From the NCBI GenBank assembly GCA_964583765.1, contig CAZOWW010000073.1, forward strand, positions 1-29,760: a stretch of 29,760 nt of DNA, written 5' to 3'. Position numbers and translations under genes: made by a program. Below are positions 7,939-16,163 of the stretch, one piece after another. The stretch is from CAZOWW01 sp964583765. GTDB taxonomy: Bacteria; Actinomycetota; Actinomycetes; Actinomycetales; Kineosporiaceae. The notes below the pieces were generated by a model. The model made no database searches and was not told where the DNA came from. It worked only from the letters and a program-made list of their open reading frames with translations. Positions within the stretch are counted from its first letter, which is position 1. Each line of letters begins with the position of its first letter.

Positions 7939-8395
7939 GGTGTTCGACCACGGAACGGGCCCATCCCTCGATCAGGGCCGGGTCGCGCAGGTCGGCGTGC
8001 CGTTCCCGCTTCGGCGGGTCCACGCCCCCGAAGACGGTCACGGCCACGGGCCGGAGCCACGACCGGCGTCGCAGTGCCCCGTCGAGCTGCGACCGTGAGC
8101 GGGCCCAGGCCTCCGGCAGATCCCGTCGTGGGCCGAGCGCGAACACGGCGACCGGGATCTCCGCCAGTTCCCGACGGTGCCGGCGCAGGAAGTGATGGGC
8201 GCCCGTGTGCCATCGTCCGTTGTAGAGAGAACCGCCGACCACGACAAGCCGGTATCCGGTCACCGGATCCCGCATGCGTTCCGCCTCCGCGAGGGTGACC
8301 TCCCGGCCGTCCCCGCGCAGGGTGGCGGCAAACGTCTCGGCCGCCTCGCGGGTCGAGCCGTTGCGGCTCCCGTACACCACCAGAACGTCGCGCAT
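7901..8395 (-). CDS. Flavodoxin-domain protein
   Basis: 164-residue protein with an N-terminal flavodoxin fold of the flavodoxin_5 / HemG-like type. VLVVYGSRNGSTREAAE is the FMN phosphate-binding loop, and VVVGGSLYNGRWHTGAHHFLRRH and VAVFALGP follow as the next conserved strands and loops. It probably binds FMN and carries out a redox role; protoporphyrinogen oxidase activity (HemG) cannot be assumed. The ATG whose first base is 8395 is chosen because AGGGGA lies about 6 bp upstream; the frame continues 45 codons further up as Arg-rich sequence without family likeness. The 3' end overlaps the vWA gene by 38 bp in convergent orientation. Confidence 0.85.
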   Translation of the reverse strand: MRDVLVVYGSRNGSTREAAETFAATLRGDGREVTLAEAERMRDPVTGYRLVVVGGSLYNGRWHTGAHHFLRRHRRELAEIPVAVFALGPRRDLPEAWARSRSQLDGALRRRSWLRPVAVTVFGGVDPPKRERHADLRDPALIEGWARSVVEHLKPGPTDGPLAG

Positions 8396-8508
8396 TCCTG
8401 TCCCCTGTTTTCTCCCCCGGGCCGCCGACGCCGTCCCGCGTGCCCTGCGCCGGCGTGCCCTCCCGCGAACCGTGGCACATCCGGTCCACCGGCGGAAGGC
8501 CTGCCTCG

Positions 8509-8578
8509 CCCTCCGGGGGGAAGCCCTCACCCGCCCTCAGGGGAACCCCTGACTCGCGCTCAGGGGAACCCCTGACTC
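8509..8578. repeat. 23-bp tandem repeat carrying a palindrome
   Basis: Two nearly identical 23-bp units (8533-8555 and 8556-8578) each contain TCAGGGGAACCCCTGA, a 7-bp inverted repeat around AA (8537-8552 and 8560-8575). A degenerate earlier unit starts near 8509. Palindromes at a fixed 23-bp spacing between two divergent genes could be tandem operator sites or simply a minisatellite. Confidence 0.7.
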
Positions 8579-8691
8579 AGTCTCAGTCACGGCGGGAGGC
8601 CGCTCTCGTTCACGGAGGCAGGCCCTGCTTCGTCCGCAGGGGCAGCTGTCCTCGCTGCGTGGGCAGCCCGCGCGTCACCGCCGATCAGCGG

Positions 8692-8707
8692 CCCGTCACC
8701 TGACGGG
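8692..8707. promoter_or_regulatory. Interrupted palindrome upstream of metA
   Basis: CCCGTCA-CC-TGACGGG is a perfect 7-bp inverted repeat with a 2-bp centre, 76 bp before the metA start. The size and symmetry suit a dimeric repressor site. A terminator is also possible, although no U-tract follows. Confidence 0.4.
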
Positions 8708-8783
8708 TACGGACCCGAGCCGCGGGACGGCGCAGCGCCCACAAGAATGGGTACCAGCCGGAACCGCCGTACGAGGAGCTGTC

Positions 8784-9734
8784 GTGCCTGTCACCATCCC
8801 GCGGACGCTGCCCGCCCGCCGCGTACTCGAGTCCGAGAACGTGTTCGTGATGACGGACACGCGCGCCGGGCACCAGGACATCCGCCCGATGCGGATCGCG
8901 ATCGTCAATCTCATGCCGACGAAGGTCGACACCGAGACGCAGCTGCTCCGGCTTCTCGGGAACACCCCCCTACAGGTGCAGATCACCCTGCTCCACATGG
9001 ACTCCCACGAGTCGAAGAACACCGCCCCCGAGCATCTCGAGGCCTTCTACGCGACGTTCGAGCAGGTGCGCGATCGCAAGTTCGACGGGCTCGTGATCAC
9101 GGGGGCGCCCGTGGAGCGCCTTCCCTTCGAGGACGTCGACTACTGGCCCGAGCTCTGCGAGGTCATGGACTGGAGCGCCGACCACGTGTTCTCGACGCTC
9201 CACGTGTGCTGGGGGGCGCAGGCCGGCCTCTACCGGCACTTCGGGGTCAAGAAGTACCCCCTGCCCGACAAGGCGTTCGGGGTCTTCCCGCATCGGGTAC
9301 TCGATCCGCACTCACCGATCCTGCGTGGCTTCGACGAGGAGTTCCCCGCCCCGCACTCGAGGCACACCGAGGTGCGGGCCGACGAGATCCGGGCCATCCC
9401 CGGGCTGCGACTGCTCGCCGAGTCCGACGAGGTCGGGGTGTACCTGGCGGCCAGCGAGGACGGGCGTCAACTCTTCGTCACCGGGCATCCCGAGTACGAG
9501 AGATACACGCTGGCCACCGAGTACCGGCGTGACCTCGAGAAGGGGTTGTCGATCGGGGTACCGCGGAACTACTTCCCGGGCGACGACCCCGACCGCCCAC
9601 CGATGATCACCTGGCGGTCGCACGCCTTCCTGCTCTACGCGAATTGGCTCAACTACTGCGTCTACCAGCGCACGCCGTACGACCTCGCGACCATCCCCCA
9701 GGAGACCGGTACCGCGGACGAACCGGACGACTGA
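8784..9734 (+). CDS. metA: Homoserine O-acyltransferase MetA (predicted acetyltransferase)
   Basis: 316-residue cytosolic enzyme of the MetA family, first committed step of methionine synthesis: acylation of the homoserine hydroxyl. The numbering follows E. coli MetA: catalytic Cys142 in HVCWGAQAG, and His235 and Glu237 in VTGHPEYER. Residue 111, which in this family separates acetyl-CoA from succinyl-CoA users (Glu versus Gly), is Glu here (TGAPVERLPF). The product is therefore predicted to be O-acetylhomoserine in spite of the MetA fold. The GTG start has GAGGAG about 5 bp upstream. Many actinobacteria use the unrelated MetX for this step, so MetA is a less common choice. No other methionine gene is adjacent. 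Confidence 0.95.
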   Translation: MPVTIPRTLPARRVLESENVFVMTDTRAGHQDIRPMRIAIVNLMPTKVDTETQLLRLLGNTPLQVQITLLHMDSHESKNTAPEHLEAFYATFEQVRDRKFDGLVITGAPVERLPFEDVDYWPELCEVMDWSADHVFSTLHVCWGAQAGLYRHFGVKKYPLPDKAFGVFPHRVLDPHSPILRGFDEEFPAPHSRHTEVRADEIRAIPGLRLLAESDEVGVYLAASEDGRQLFVTGHPEYERYTLATEYRRDLEKGLSIGVPRNYFPGDDPDRPPMITWRSHAFLLYANWLNYCVYQRTPYDLATIPQETGTADEPDD

Positions 9735-9883
9735 CCAGGCTGGAGGCCAGGCCGCGGTCGATCCTGGCCTCGCGCTCCGGCGCTCCGTTGCCGGAACGAA
9801 TCTTGACCGTCCCTCGTCGTACCTCTCGCAGCGGCCGGATCCAGCGGGATCGGCACGCGATTGCGACCCACGCGGAGGGCCTA

Positions 9884-11824
9884 GTGGACGAGGCAACAGC
9901 ACGAACACCCGACCCACGAGGGACCGGTGAAACAGGCGGCGAAACGTTCTCCGAACTCACCACGCGGGTGCACACCGTGCTCGAGACCTATGCCAATGTG
10001 CACCGGGGCAGCGGCGCGTACTCGTTCGTGTCGACCCACCTGTACGAGCGGGCCCGGGAGGTCGTCCTGGAGCAGCTCGGCCTGCCCCGGAACCGCTACA
10101 CGGTCGTCTTCTGCTCCCCGCGACAGGCGGAGTCCCTGCAGGCGTATGTCGGACACCAGCACTGCCGGATCGTCTCCAGCCAGGATCTCGGTCTGCCTCT
10201 GGGGCTACGGGCGGTCGCCGTCGCACGGCGCGCACTGCCCGCCGGCCCTCCGCCGCAACCCGGCGGAGGCACGGCACGCCTGGTCGCGCCCGGCTGGGTC
10301 GTCTGGGCCAAGGCCCCGGACAGGTTCGAGGCCGGCACGCCCGCCGTGGTTAACGTCATCGCCCTCGCCAACGCGCTTCAACTGGGCGGGAACGTGCTCC
10401 CGGGAGCCGCCGTCGAGGAACGAACGGCCGCCGACATCCTGTACCAGGATCAGCTGACGCCGTTCGCCGGGCGGGAGTTGCTGGCCGAACTCCGCAAGAC
10501 CCTCATCGGGGGGCGGCTTCCCGTACCGACCGCGGGCGGCCCCAAGCCCTTCATCCATCTGGACAACGCCGCCAGCACACCCACCTTCGAACCGATCTGG
10601 GACGCCGCCGTCCAGGGATGGCTCCAGCCGGAGCCGGTGCGGCAGGAGATCGTCCAGGAGGTCCGGTCGATCTGCGCGGAGGTGCTCCACGCACCGCAGG
10701 CGGACTACGAGATCGTCTTCACCGCCAACACCACCGAGGCGATCAACCTGGTCGCGGAGAATCTGGACAAGGACCGGGACGACACGATCAGCCCCGTCGT
10801 GGTGGGCACGGTCATGGAGCACAACTCCAACGAGCTGCCGTGGCGCGGTCTGCCGGGTGCCTCACTGGTACGCCTGCCGGTCGATCCGGAGGGCTTCCTG
10901 GACGGAACGGCCCTGGAGACGCTGCTCCGGGCGTACAACGAGCAACAGGTGCACGGCAGGCAACGGATCACCCTGGTGACCGTGAGCGGGGCGTCCAACG
11001 TGCTCGGCACCCGCAACGACCTTGCCGGAATCGGCCGGGTCGCGCACCGGTACGGCGCACGCCTGCTCGTGGACGCGGCTCAACTGGTCGCGCACCACCC
11101 GGTGGACGTGGCGGCCTGCGAGATCGACTACCTCGCGTTCTCGGCCCACAAGTGCTACGCGCCGTTCGGCACCGGCGTGCTGGTCGCGAGAAGGGGACTC
11201 GTGCGTTTCAGCGCCGCGGAGCTGGCGTCGATCCACGCATCCGGCGAGGAGAACGTCGGTGGTATCGCCGCTCTCGGCAAGGCCCTCGTCCTCCTGCGGC
11301 GTATCGGCCTCGACGTGATCCGTCAGGAGGAACAGGAGCTGACCGCCCGGACCCTGCGTGGGATGGCGCAGATACCGCAGGTCACCGTGTACGGCGTGCG
11401 AAGCCCGGACTCACCACGGTTCCCCGACCGGGGCGGCGTGATCGTTTTTCGCGTCGGGAACAAACTGGCCGCACGGGTGGCCGCCGAACTGGCCGAACGC
11501 AGCGGGATCGGCGTCCGGGCCGGCTGCCACTGCGCCCACATGATGATCAAGTCGTTGTTGGGCATCTCGAGGCCGCTCGAGCAGTTCCAGCGACTGATGC
11601 TGAACGTGTTCTCCGGCATGTCCCTGCCCGGTCTGACCCGGGTGAGCCTGGGGATCGAGAACACTCAGGACGACGTCGACGCACTCCTCGGCTCGCTTGA
11701 GGAGATCACCCGGAAGCCTGCCGCAGGCTCCGGACCCGCCCCGAGACGGAAGGCGGAGGCCCGACGGTCGCTGGAGGAATTCGCGCGGGCGAGAGCCTGC
11801 CGGACCGGCCTGATCGGCGGATGA
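9884..11824 (+). CDS. Class V aminotransferase / cysteine desulfurase-like enzyme with N-terminal half-domain
   Basis: 646 residues, against about 400 for a usual NifS/SufS protein. The C-terminal ~430 residues form a complete class V PLP enzyme: HLDNAASTPTFEPI, FTANTTEAINLVAE, the HN motif in TVMEHNSNELPW, LLVDAAQLVAHHP, the PLP lysine in FSAHKCYAPFGTG (Lys423) and RAGCHCAHMM, with Cys550 where SufS has its catalytic cysteine. The first ~220 residues look like a second, compressed class V segment (NVHRGSGAYSFVSTHLYERA, SSQDLGLPLG, GGGTARLV) without a PLP lysine. I recall similar two-part proteins in other phyla. The GTG at 9884 follows GGAGGG by 4 bp. The frame is open from 9644, but its upstream codons overlap metA and resemble nothing. 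Sulfur mobilisation or selenocysteine lyase activity is possible; the substrate is unknown. Confidence 0.85.
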   Translation: MDEATARTPDPRGTGETGGETFSELTTRVHTVLETYANVHRGSGAYSFVSTHLYERAREVVLEQLGLPRNRYTVVFCSPRQAESLQAYVGHQHCRIVSSQDLGLPLGLRAVAVARRALPAGPPPQPGGGTARLVAPGWVVWAKAPDRFEAGTPAVVNVIALANALQLGGNVLPGAAVEERTAADILYQDQLTPFAGRELLAELRKTLIGGRLPVPTAGGPKPFIHLDNAASTPTFEPIWDAAVQGWLQPEPVRQEIVQEVRSICAEVLHAPQADYEIVFTANTTEAINLVAENLDKDRDDTISPVVVGTVMEHNSNELPWRGLPGASLVRLPVDPEGFLDGTALETLLRAYNEQQVHGRQRITLVTVSGASNVLGTRNDLAGIGRVAHRYGARLLVDAAQLVAHHPVDVAACEIDYLAFSAHKCYAPFGTGVLVARRGLVRFSAAELASIHASGEENVGGIAALGKALVLLRRIGLDVIRQEEQELTARTLRGMAQIPQVTVYGVRSPDSPRFPDRGGVIVFRVGNKLAARVAAELAERSGIGVRAGCHCAHMMIKSLLGISRPLEQFQRLMLNVFSGMSLPGLTRVSLGIENTQDDVDALLGSLEEITRKPAAGSGPAPRRKAEARRSLEEFARARACRTGLIGG

Positions 11825-11996
11825 AGGTTCGCAATGAGACCAGACCTGCCCACCACTGAGCGTCGATCGGCCCATCGCCCTCACGTCCGGGCCGCCCGCA
11901 CGCGCGGTCGGGTGCGGATCCTGGCAGCAGCCCGAGACGGACGAGGCGGGGAACCTGTGCTATTCCACCGGACGGACCGGATCGTCGCGCACGCCC

Positions 11997-12018
11997 CTGA
12001 CCCGGGAGCGCCGGTCAG
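11997..12018 (-). terminator. Weak hairpin at SDR 3' end
   Basis: CTGACC and GGTCAG form a 6-bp stem with a 10-nt loop over the stop codon of the short-chain dehydrogenase gene, in the gap between two convergent genes. There is no U-tract. This is a weak candidate for a two-way terminator. Confidence 0.25.
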
Positions 12019-12878
12019 CGCTTCCGGTAGGTGATCCGCATGGCAAGGTCCCAGACCCGGTCCCCGCCCAGCCGCCGCACCTGCACGAGGGCCCGCGCCG
12101 CGGGCGTCACGAGATAGCGCGGGCGGGGACGGGACGCCGACACCGCACGCTCGATCACTCGGGCCACCGATCCGGGCCCGGCCGCGAAGGGCGACCGGTA
12201 GCCGCGCGTGGTCACGTCGTCGGAGGCGGTGCACAGCGCCCGGTACGGGTCCGTCTCGGCCACCTGCGCCAGTCCGTGCGTGGCAATGGCACCGAATCCG
12301 GTGCGGATGAGCCCCGGCTCGACGAGCACCACCCGGACCCCGAACGGGGCCACCTCAACCCGCAGGGCGTCGCTCAACGCCTCCACCGCGTACTTGCTGG
12401 CGTGGTACCAGCCACCGGTGGGGAAGGTCATTCGGCCGCCCATCGAGCCGACGTTCACGATCCGCCCCGCACCCGCCGCCCGCATGGCGGGCAGGACCAG
12501 TTGGCACATCCGGCCGAGCCCGAACAGATTCGTCTCGAACTGCCGGCGCACGTCGTCCAGCGGCACCCGCTCGACGGGTCCGTAGGCCCCGTACCCGGCG
12601 TTGTTCACCAGCACCCCGACGCGACCGTGCGCGTCCTCGACCTGCGACACGGCGCGCCGCATGGACTCCTCGTCCGTGACGTCGAGTTGCAGGGTGTGGG
12701 CTCCGGCGCGGGCGAGGTCGGCCAGGGACTCCACGGCGCGGGCACTCGCGTAGACGGTGTGCCCGGCGGCCAGCAACCGGGTCACGGTGGCCCGGCCGAT
12801 GCCGGAACTGCACCCGGTCACGAGCACCGGCCCTCGCGCGTCGCGAGCACCGGCATCGGCCGTACCGTCGTCACTCAC
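12015..12878 (-). CDS. Short-chain dehydrogenase/reductase
   Basis: 287-residue classical SDR, NAD(P)(H)-dependent oxidoreductase. It has the cofactor motif VTGCSSGIG (TGxxxGIG), LQLDVTD for the adenine ring, VNNAGYGAYGPVE (NNAG), the catalytic serine in VNVGSMGG and YxxxK in WYHASKYAVE. RRLGGDRVWDLAMRITYRKR at the C-terminus is typical of the larger uncharacterised SDRs annotated simply as oxidoreductase. The GTG start overlaps the PhzF-like stop by 4 bp (GTGA), so the two are co-translated. Substrate unknown. Arg in ASARAVESL, after strand two, would favour NADP(H), which is inference. Confidence 0.9.
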   Translation of the reverse strand: MSDDGTADAGARDARGPVLVTGCSSGIGRATVTRLLAAGHTVYASARAVESLADLARAGAHTLQLDVTDEESMRRAVSQVEDAHGRVGVLVNNAGYGAYGPVERVPLDDVRRQFETNLFGLGRMCQLVLPAMRAAGAGRIVNVGSMGGRMTFPTGGWYHASKYAVEALSDALRVEVAPFGVRVVLVEPGLIRTGFGAIATHGLAQVAETDPYRALCTASDDVTTRGYRSPFAAGPGSVARVIERAVSASRPRPRYLVTPAARALVQVRRLGGDRVWDLAMRITYRKR

Positions 12879-13732
12879 AGGTCCACCGATCCCTCGACGA
12901 GGGTGCGCGTGCACCCGCCCACCCACAACGTCTCCCCGGCGTCGATGCCGCCGGAGAGGAAGACGCGCCCGTCCCTGCCCAGCACCGTGCCCTGGGAGGC
13001 CGTGTAGGGCAGCGACGTCCGTCCCGTCCGCACGAGCCAGGGGGCCAACCCGACGTTGAGGCTTCCCGTGACCGGGTCCTCGACCGTGGCACCGTCCACC
13101 GGGAAGAACGCCCGCACCTCGACCGCCTCCGGCGAGCCGTCGGGGTGGGGACCGACCACCCCGATGAAGAGATCCCCCACCGGGCCCGGGCGCAGGGCAC
13201 GCACTCGGACGGCATCGGCGAGGAGGACCGCCACCCAGCGCGGTCCGTTGTCGGCCCAGGCGGCATCCAGGATCTCCCCGACCGGGATGCCCAGGACGTC
13301 CGCCACCCGGCGGACCAACACCTGGTCGACCGGTCCGGTGTGAACGAGCGGTGGCGCGGCGAAGGAGAGCATCCCCTCCCCGAGGCAGACTCGGACGAGG
13401 CCGGCCGCGCACTCCTGCACGACCTCACCACCGTCGGTTCGGGCCTTTCCCGCGGCCGGCGCGGAGGATGCGTCCAGCCAGGCGTGGCAGGTCCCGAGCG
13501 TGGGGTGCCCGGCGAAGGGCAGCTCGCCGCCGGGCGTGAAGATCCGCACCCGGTAGTCCGCATCGGGCACGGTCGGCGGCAGCACGAAGGTGGTCTCGGA
13601 CAGGTTCGTCCAGCGGGCGAACCGGGACATCTCGGCGTCGGTCAGGCCCGTGCCGTCGAGAACGACCGCAACCGGGTTCCCACCGCAGGCAGTCTCGGCA
13701 AACACGTCGACCTGGGCAAAAGGACGTCTCAC
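12875..13732 (-). CDS. PhzF family isomerase/epimerase-like protein
   Basis: 285-residue protein of the PhzF (diaminopimelate-epimerase-like) fold. It shows AQVDVFAETACGGNPVAVV near the N-terminus, WTNLSETTFV with the catalytic glutamate (Glu46, corresponding to Glu45 of PhzF), PFAGHPTLGTCHAW, and DPVTGSLNVGLAPWL at the second domain. There are no phenazine genes nearby, so this is one of the many PhzF homologues of unknown substrate. The start is the GTG at 13732, which gives the normal family N-terminus. GGGAG sits only 1 bp upstream, too close to be used, while TTCAAT ends 7 bp upstream, so a leaderless transcript is plausible. It is the first gene of a two-gene unit with the SDR. Confidence 0.88.
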   Translation of the reverse strand: MRRPFAQVDVFAETACGGNPVAVVLDGTGLTDAEMSRFARWTNLSETTFVLPPTVPDADYRVRIFTPGGELPFAGHPTLGTCHAWLDASSAPAAGKARTDGGEVVQECAAGLVRVCLGEGMLSFAAPPLVHTGPVDQVLVRRVADVLGIPVGEILDAAWADNGPRWVAVLLADAVRVRALRPGPVGDLFIGVVGPHPDGSPEAVEVRAFFPVDGATVEDPVTGSLNVGLAPWLVRTGRTSLPYTASQGTVLGRDGRVFLSGGIDAGETLWVGGCTRTLVEGSVDL

Positions 13733-13783
13733 GCTCCCGATTGAACCACCGTGACCAGTGATCGTTCACGCTCGGTCGCTCGG

Positions 13784-13859
13784 CGCCTGGGCCGCCACTA
13801 CCCGACTGGCCCGGTGCTGCCCGGCCGGCCTGGTGCCTTCCGACCGGCCCGGTGCTTAG
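13784..13859. repeat. 19-bp tandem repeat at penicillin-binding protein 3' end
   Basis: Three clear 19-bp units (13803-13821, 13822-13840, 13841-13859), each close to CGACTGGCCCGGTGCTGCC, follow a weaker fourth unit at 13784-13802. The last unit covers the TAA stop of the penicillin-binding protein gene (13856-13858 on the minus strand). Confidence 0.75.
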
Positions 13860-16150
13860 CCCGTCGGCTTGCCGGGTGGCGTCACGTGACCCGGCGTCGC
13901 AGGTACGTGCCCGTTGGTACCGCTCCCGCTCCCCTGGCCGTGCCCTTTCTTCCCTGCGCCGCCGGCGGTGGCGTCGGTCCGGCTCCCGCGCACCAGGGCC
14001 GCCGGTGGCTTCGGGAAGTCCACCACCGGCAGTCCCTCGCTGCCGAAGGACATGATGTCGTTCCAGATCGGTGCGGCCATCTTGTACCCGTAGATCACCG
14101 AGTAGTGCTTGCCCTTGATCGTCACGTCGTGGAGGTCGTTGCGCACCTCCTGGCCGTGCGAGCGATGCGTGTGCAGATCGCCGACCCAGACCGAGGTGGA
14201 CAGTTGCGGGGTGAAGCCGTCGAACCAGGTGTCCACGGCATGGTCCGTGGTCCCCGTCTTGCCCCCGGCCGGTCGGCCGATCTGCGCGGTCGAATGGGCG
14301 GTACCCGCGGGGTTCTCGATGGTCTGTCGCAGCACGGCGGCCACACCCGCCGCCACCCCGGGGGACAGCGCCTGCGTGCAGGCCACCGCCGGAAGTCCCA
14401 GGGGTCTTCCCGGTCTCCCGCCGGTTCCACGGCCGAGGATCCGCAGTACCGGATCGGGCGGGCAGTAACGCCCTCCGGCCGCGAACGTCGCGTAGGCGGA
14501 TGCCATGGTCAGCGGCGAGACGTTCAGGATCCCCAGGGTCAGCGACGGGAAGCAGGTCGGCACGCCCGTGGGGGCGACACCACAGTTGGCCGAGCTGGAC
14601 ACGGGGGCGGCCCGGTGCACGCCCAGCGCCTCCGCGGTCTGCGCGACGTCGCACAGATCCAACTGGGACTCCATGTCGACGTAGGCGCTGTTCACGGACT
14701 CGTACGTCGCCTGGAAGACGCTCATCCGGCCCGTCTCCGTGCCCTCGGAGTTGGTGAAGTCGTAGACCTGATGATCACGGAGCCGCTTGCCGCAGCGGCG
14801 GAAGTCAGAAAAGGGCCGGTGGAAGTTGCTCGCGTCGACGGTGGTGCCCGCGGACTTCCCCGCCGCCAGCCAGGTGGCCAGGGTGAACGGCTTGAACGTG
14901 GATCCCGGCTGGAATCCGATCGTCCCGGTCCGGTTCTCGTCCACCGCATAGTTGAGGGCTGTCCCGCCGTGCTCATCGGTCAGCGAGAAGACCCGGTTCT
15001 CGACCATGGCCAGGACCTCGCCCGTGCCGGGTCGCACGGTGACCGCGGCCGTCGAGATTCCTCCGGGATCGTCGTAGGGGATGTGCTTGTTGACCGCGTG
15101 CCAGGCAGCCTGCTCCAGGCGCGGGTCGAGACTCGTCCGGACAGTGAGCCCACCCCGGTACAGCATCTGCCGGCGTGCCTCGGGCGTCCTCCCGAGCGCC
15201 TTGTAGCGCGAACCCTTGAGGAGTTCCTGGACCACGTAATCGCAGAAGAACGCCGTCGGCCCGGCGCTCGCGCAGCCGTTCGGAGTCCGGGTGAGGTGGA
15301 CCTCCCGGGCCAGCGGGGTCCGGCGCGCGACCTGGTACTGCACGGGGGTGATCACTCCGAGCTGGCGCATGCGGGCGAGCACCACGTCGCGCCGAGCCTG
15401 CGCCTGGTGGAGGTGCGTGCGGGGACTGTCCTCCGCCGGGGCCTGCACGAGACCGGCGAGGGTCGCCGCCTCCGAGAGGGTGAGCTGCGCGGCGTGCCGG
15501 TGGAAGTAGTACCAGGACGCCGCTTCCACGCCGTAGGTGCCGTCCCCGAAGTTGGCGATGTTGAGGTACCCCTCGAGGATCTTGTCCTTGCTGTACTTGG
15601 TCTCCAAGGAGATGGCCAGTTTCATCTCCCGGATCTTGCGGCCGTAGTCGTCGCTGGTCGCCCGGTTCGCCGCATCGCGGTTGCCCTTGGCCAGCGCCTG
15701 CTCCACGAGCATGTTCTTCACGAACTGCTGGGTGAGGGTGGACGCGCCCTGGATGCTGCGCCCCAGGGCATTGTTCGCGGCCGCGCGCAGAACCCCGCGG
15801 GTGTCCACCCCGCCGTGGTCGTAGAAACGCGAGTCCTCGATCGAGACGATCGCCGCCCGCATGAATGAAGACACCTTGCTCAAGGGAACCACCGTCCGGT
15901 TCTCGTCGTAGAACCGGGCCAGAACCGAACCGTCCCTGGCCAGCATCACCGACCGCTGGGACAATGGGACCTCGGCGAGATCGGTGGGCAGGGAATCGAA
16001 GAATCGCACGGCGTCGTGGGCGACCACGCTGCTCATCTGAGCTGCCGGGAGGAAGAGCGCCGACGCCACGACACCGGTCGCACCCGCCGTGACCACGAAC
16101 ACCATCAGTAACATCACCGCGCGGGCGGCGAGTGCGTACGCGCTCCGCAT
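13856..16150 (-). CDS. Class A penicillin-binding protein (transglycosylase/transpeptidase)
   Basis: 764-residue bifunctional cell-wall synthase. A short cytoplasmic tail and one membrane helix (about residues 8-35) anchor it. The glycosyltransferase (GT51) domain has the catalytic glutamate in SIEDSRFYDHGGVD and QGASTLTQQFVKN, followed by RKIREMKLAISLE. The transpeptidase domain carries STFK in QPGSTFKPF, SVN in ESVNSAYVD and KTGTT in GGKTGTTDH. The domain order and the full set of motifs indicate an active enzyme that polymerises and cross-links peptidoglycan at the outer face. The tail is Gly/Pro-rich without PASTA domains. ATG at 16150 is preceded by TACGAT at a 7-bp distance and no well-spaced Shine-Dalgarno, fitting a leaderless mRNA. 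The longer upstream frame lacks family likeness. Confidence 0.95.
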   Translation of the reverse strand: MRSAYALAARAVMLLMVFVVTAGATGVVASALFLPAAQMSSVVAHDAVRFFDSLPTDLAEVPLSQRSVMLARDGSVLARFYDENRTVVPLSKVSSFMRAAIVSIEDSRFYDHGGVDTRGVLRAAANNALGRSIQGASTLTQQFVKNMLVEQALAKGNRDAANRATSDDYGRKIREMKLAISLETKYSKDKILEGYLNIANFGDGTYGVEAASWYYFHRHAAQLTLSEAATLAGLVQAPAEDSPRTHLHQAQARRDVVLARMRQLGVITPVQYQVARRTPLAREVHLTRTPNGCASAGPTAFFCDYVVQELLKGSRYKALGRTPEARRQMLYRGGLTVRTSLDPRLEQAAWHAVNKHIPYDDPGGISTAAVTVRPGTGEVLAMVENRVFSLTDEHGGTALNYAVDENRTGTIGFQPGSTFKPFTLATWLAAGKSAGTTVDASNFHRPFSDFRRCGKRLRDHQVYDFTNSEGTETGRMSVFQATYESVNSAYVDMESQLDLCDVAQTAEALGVHRAAPVSSSANCGVAPTGVPTCFPSLTLGILNVSPLTMASAYATFAAGGRYCPPDPVLRILGRGTGGRPGRPLGLPAVACTQALSPGVAAGVAAVLRQTIENPAGTAHSTAQIGRPAGGKTGTTDHAVDTWFDGFTPQLSTSVWVGDLHTHRSHGQEVRNDLHDVTIKGKHYSVIYGYKMAAPIWNDIMSFGSEGLPVVDFPKPPAALVRGSRTDATAGGAGKKGHGQGSGSGTNGHVPATPGHVTPPGKPTG

Positions 16151-16157
16151 GGGAATA

Positions 16158-16163
16158 ATCGTA
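16158..16163 (-). promoter_or_regulatory. Leaderless promoter -10 (TACGAT) for the penicillin-binding protein
   Basis: On the minus strand TACGAT is followed by 7 bp and then the ATG at 16150. This is the spacing expected when transcription starts at the A of the start codon. No clear -35 was found. Confidence 0.5.

Larger units (their letters stand above)
8396..8783. other. Divergent intergenic region between flavodoxin gene and metA
   Basis: About 390 bp without a supported gene. It contains the 23-bp palindromic tandem repeat (8509-8578) and an interrupted palindrome at 8692-8707. I looked for a SAM riboswitch because metA follows, and did not find the conserved core of any SAM class that I know. 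Confidence 0.5.

Noticed and set aside
8580..8783. Possible SAM riboswitch before metA
   Set aside because: None of the conserved SAM-I, SAM-II or SAM-IV core sequences that I know can be placed here.
12875..13732. Phenazine biosynthesis gene
   Set aside because: It is PhzF-like in fold and motifs, but no other phz gene is present; PhzF homologues of unrelated function are widespread.
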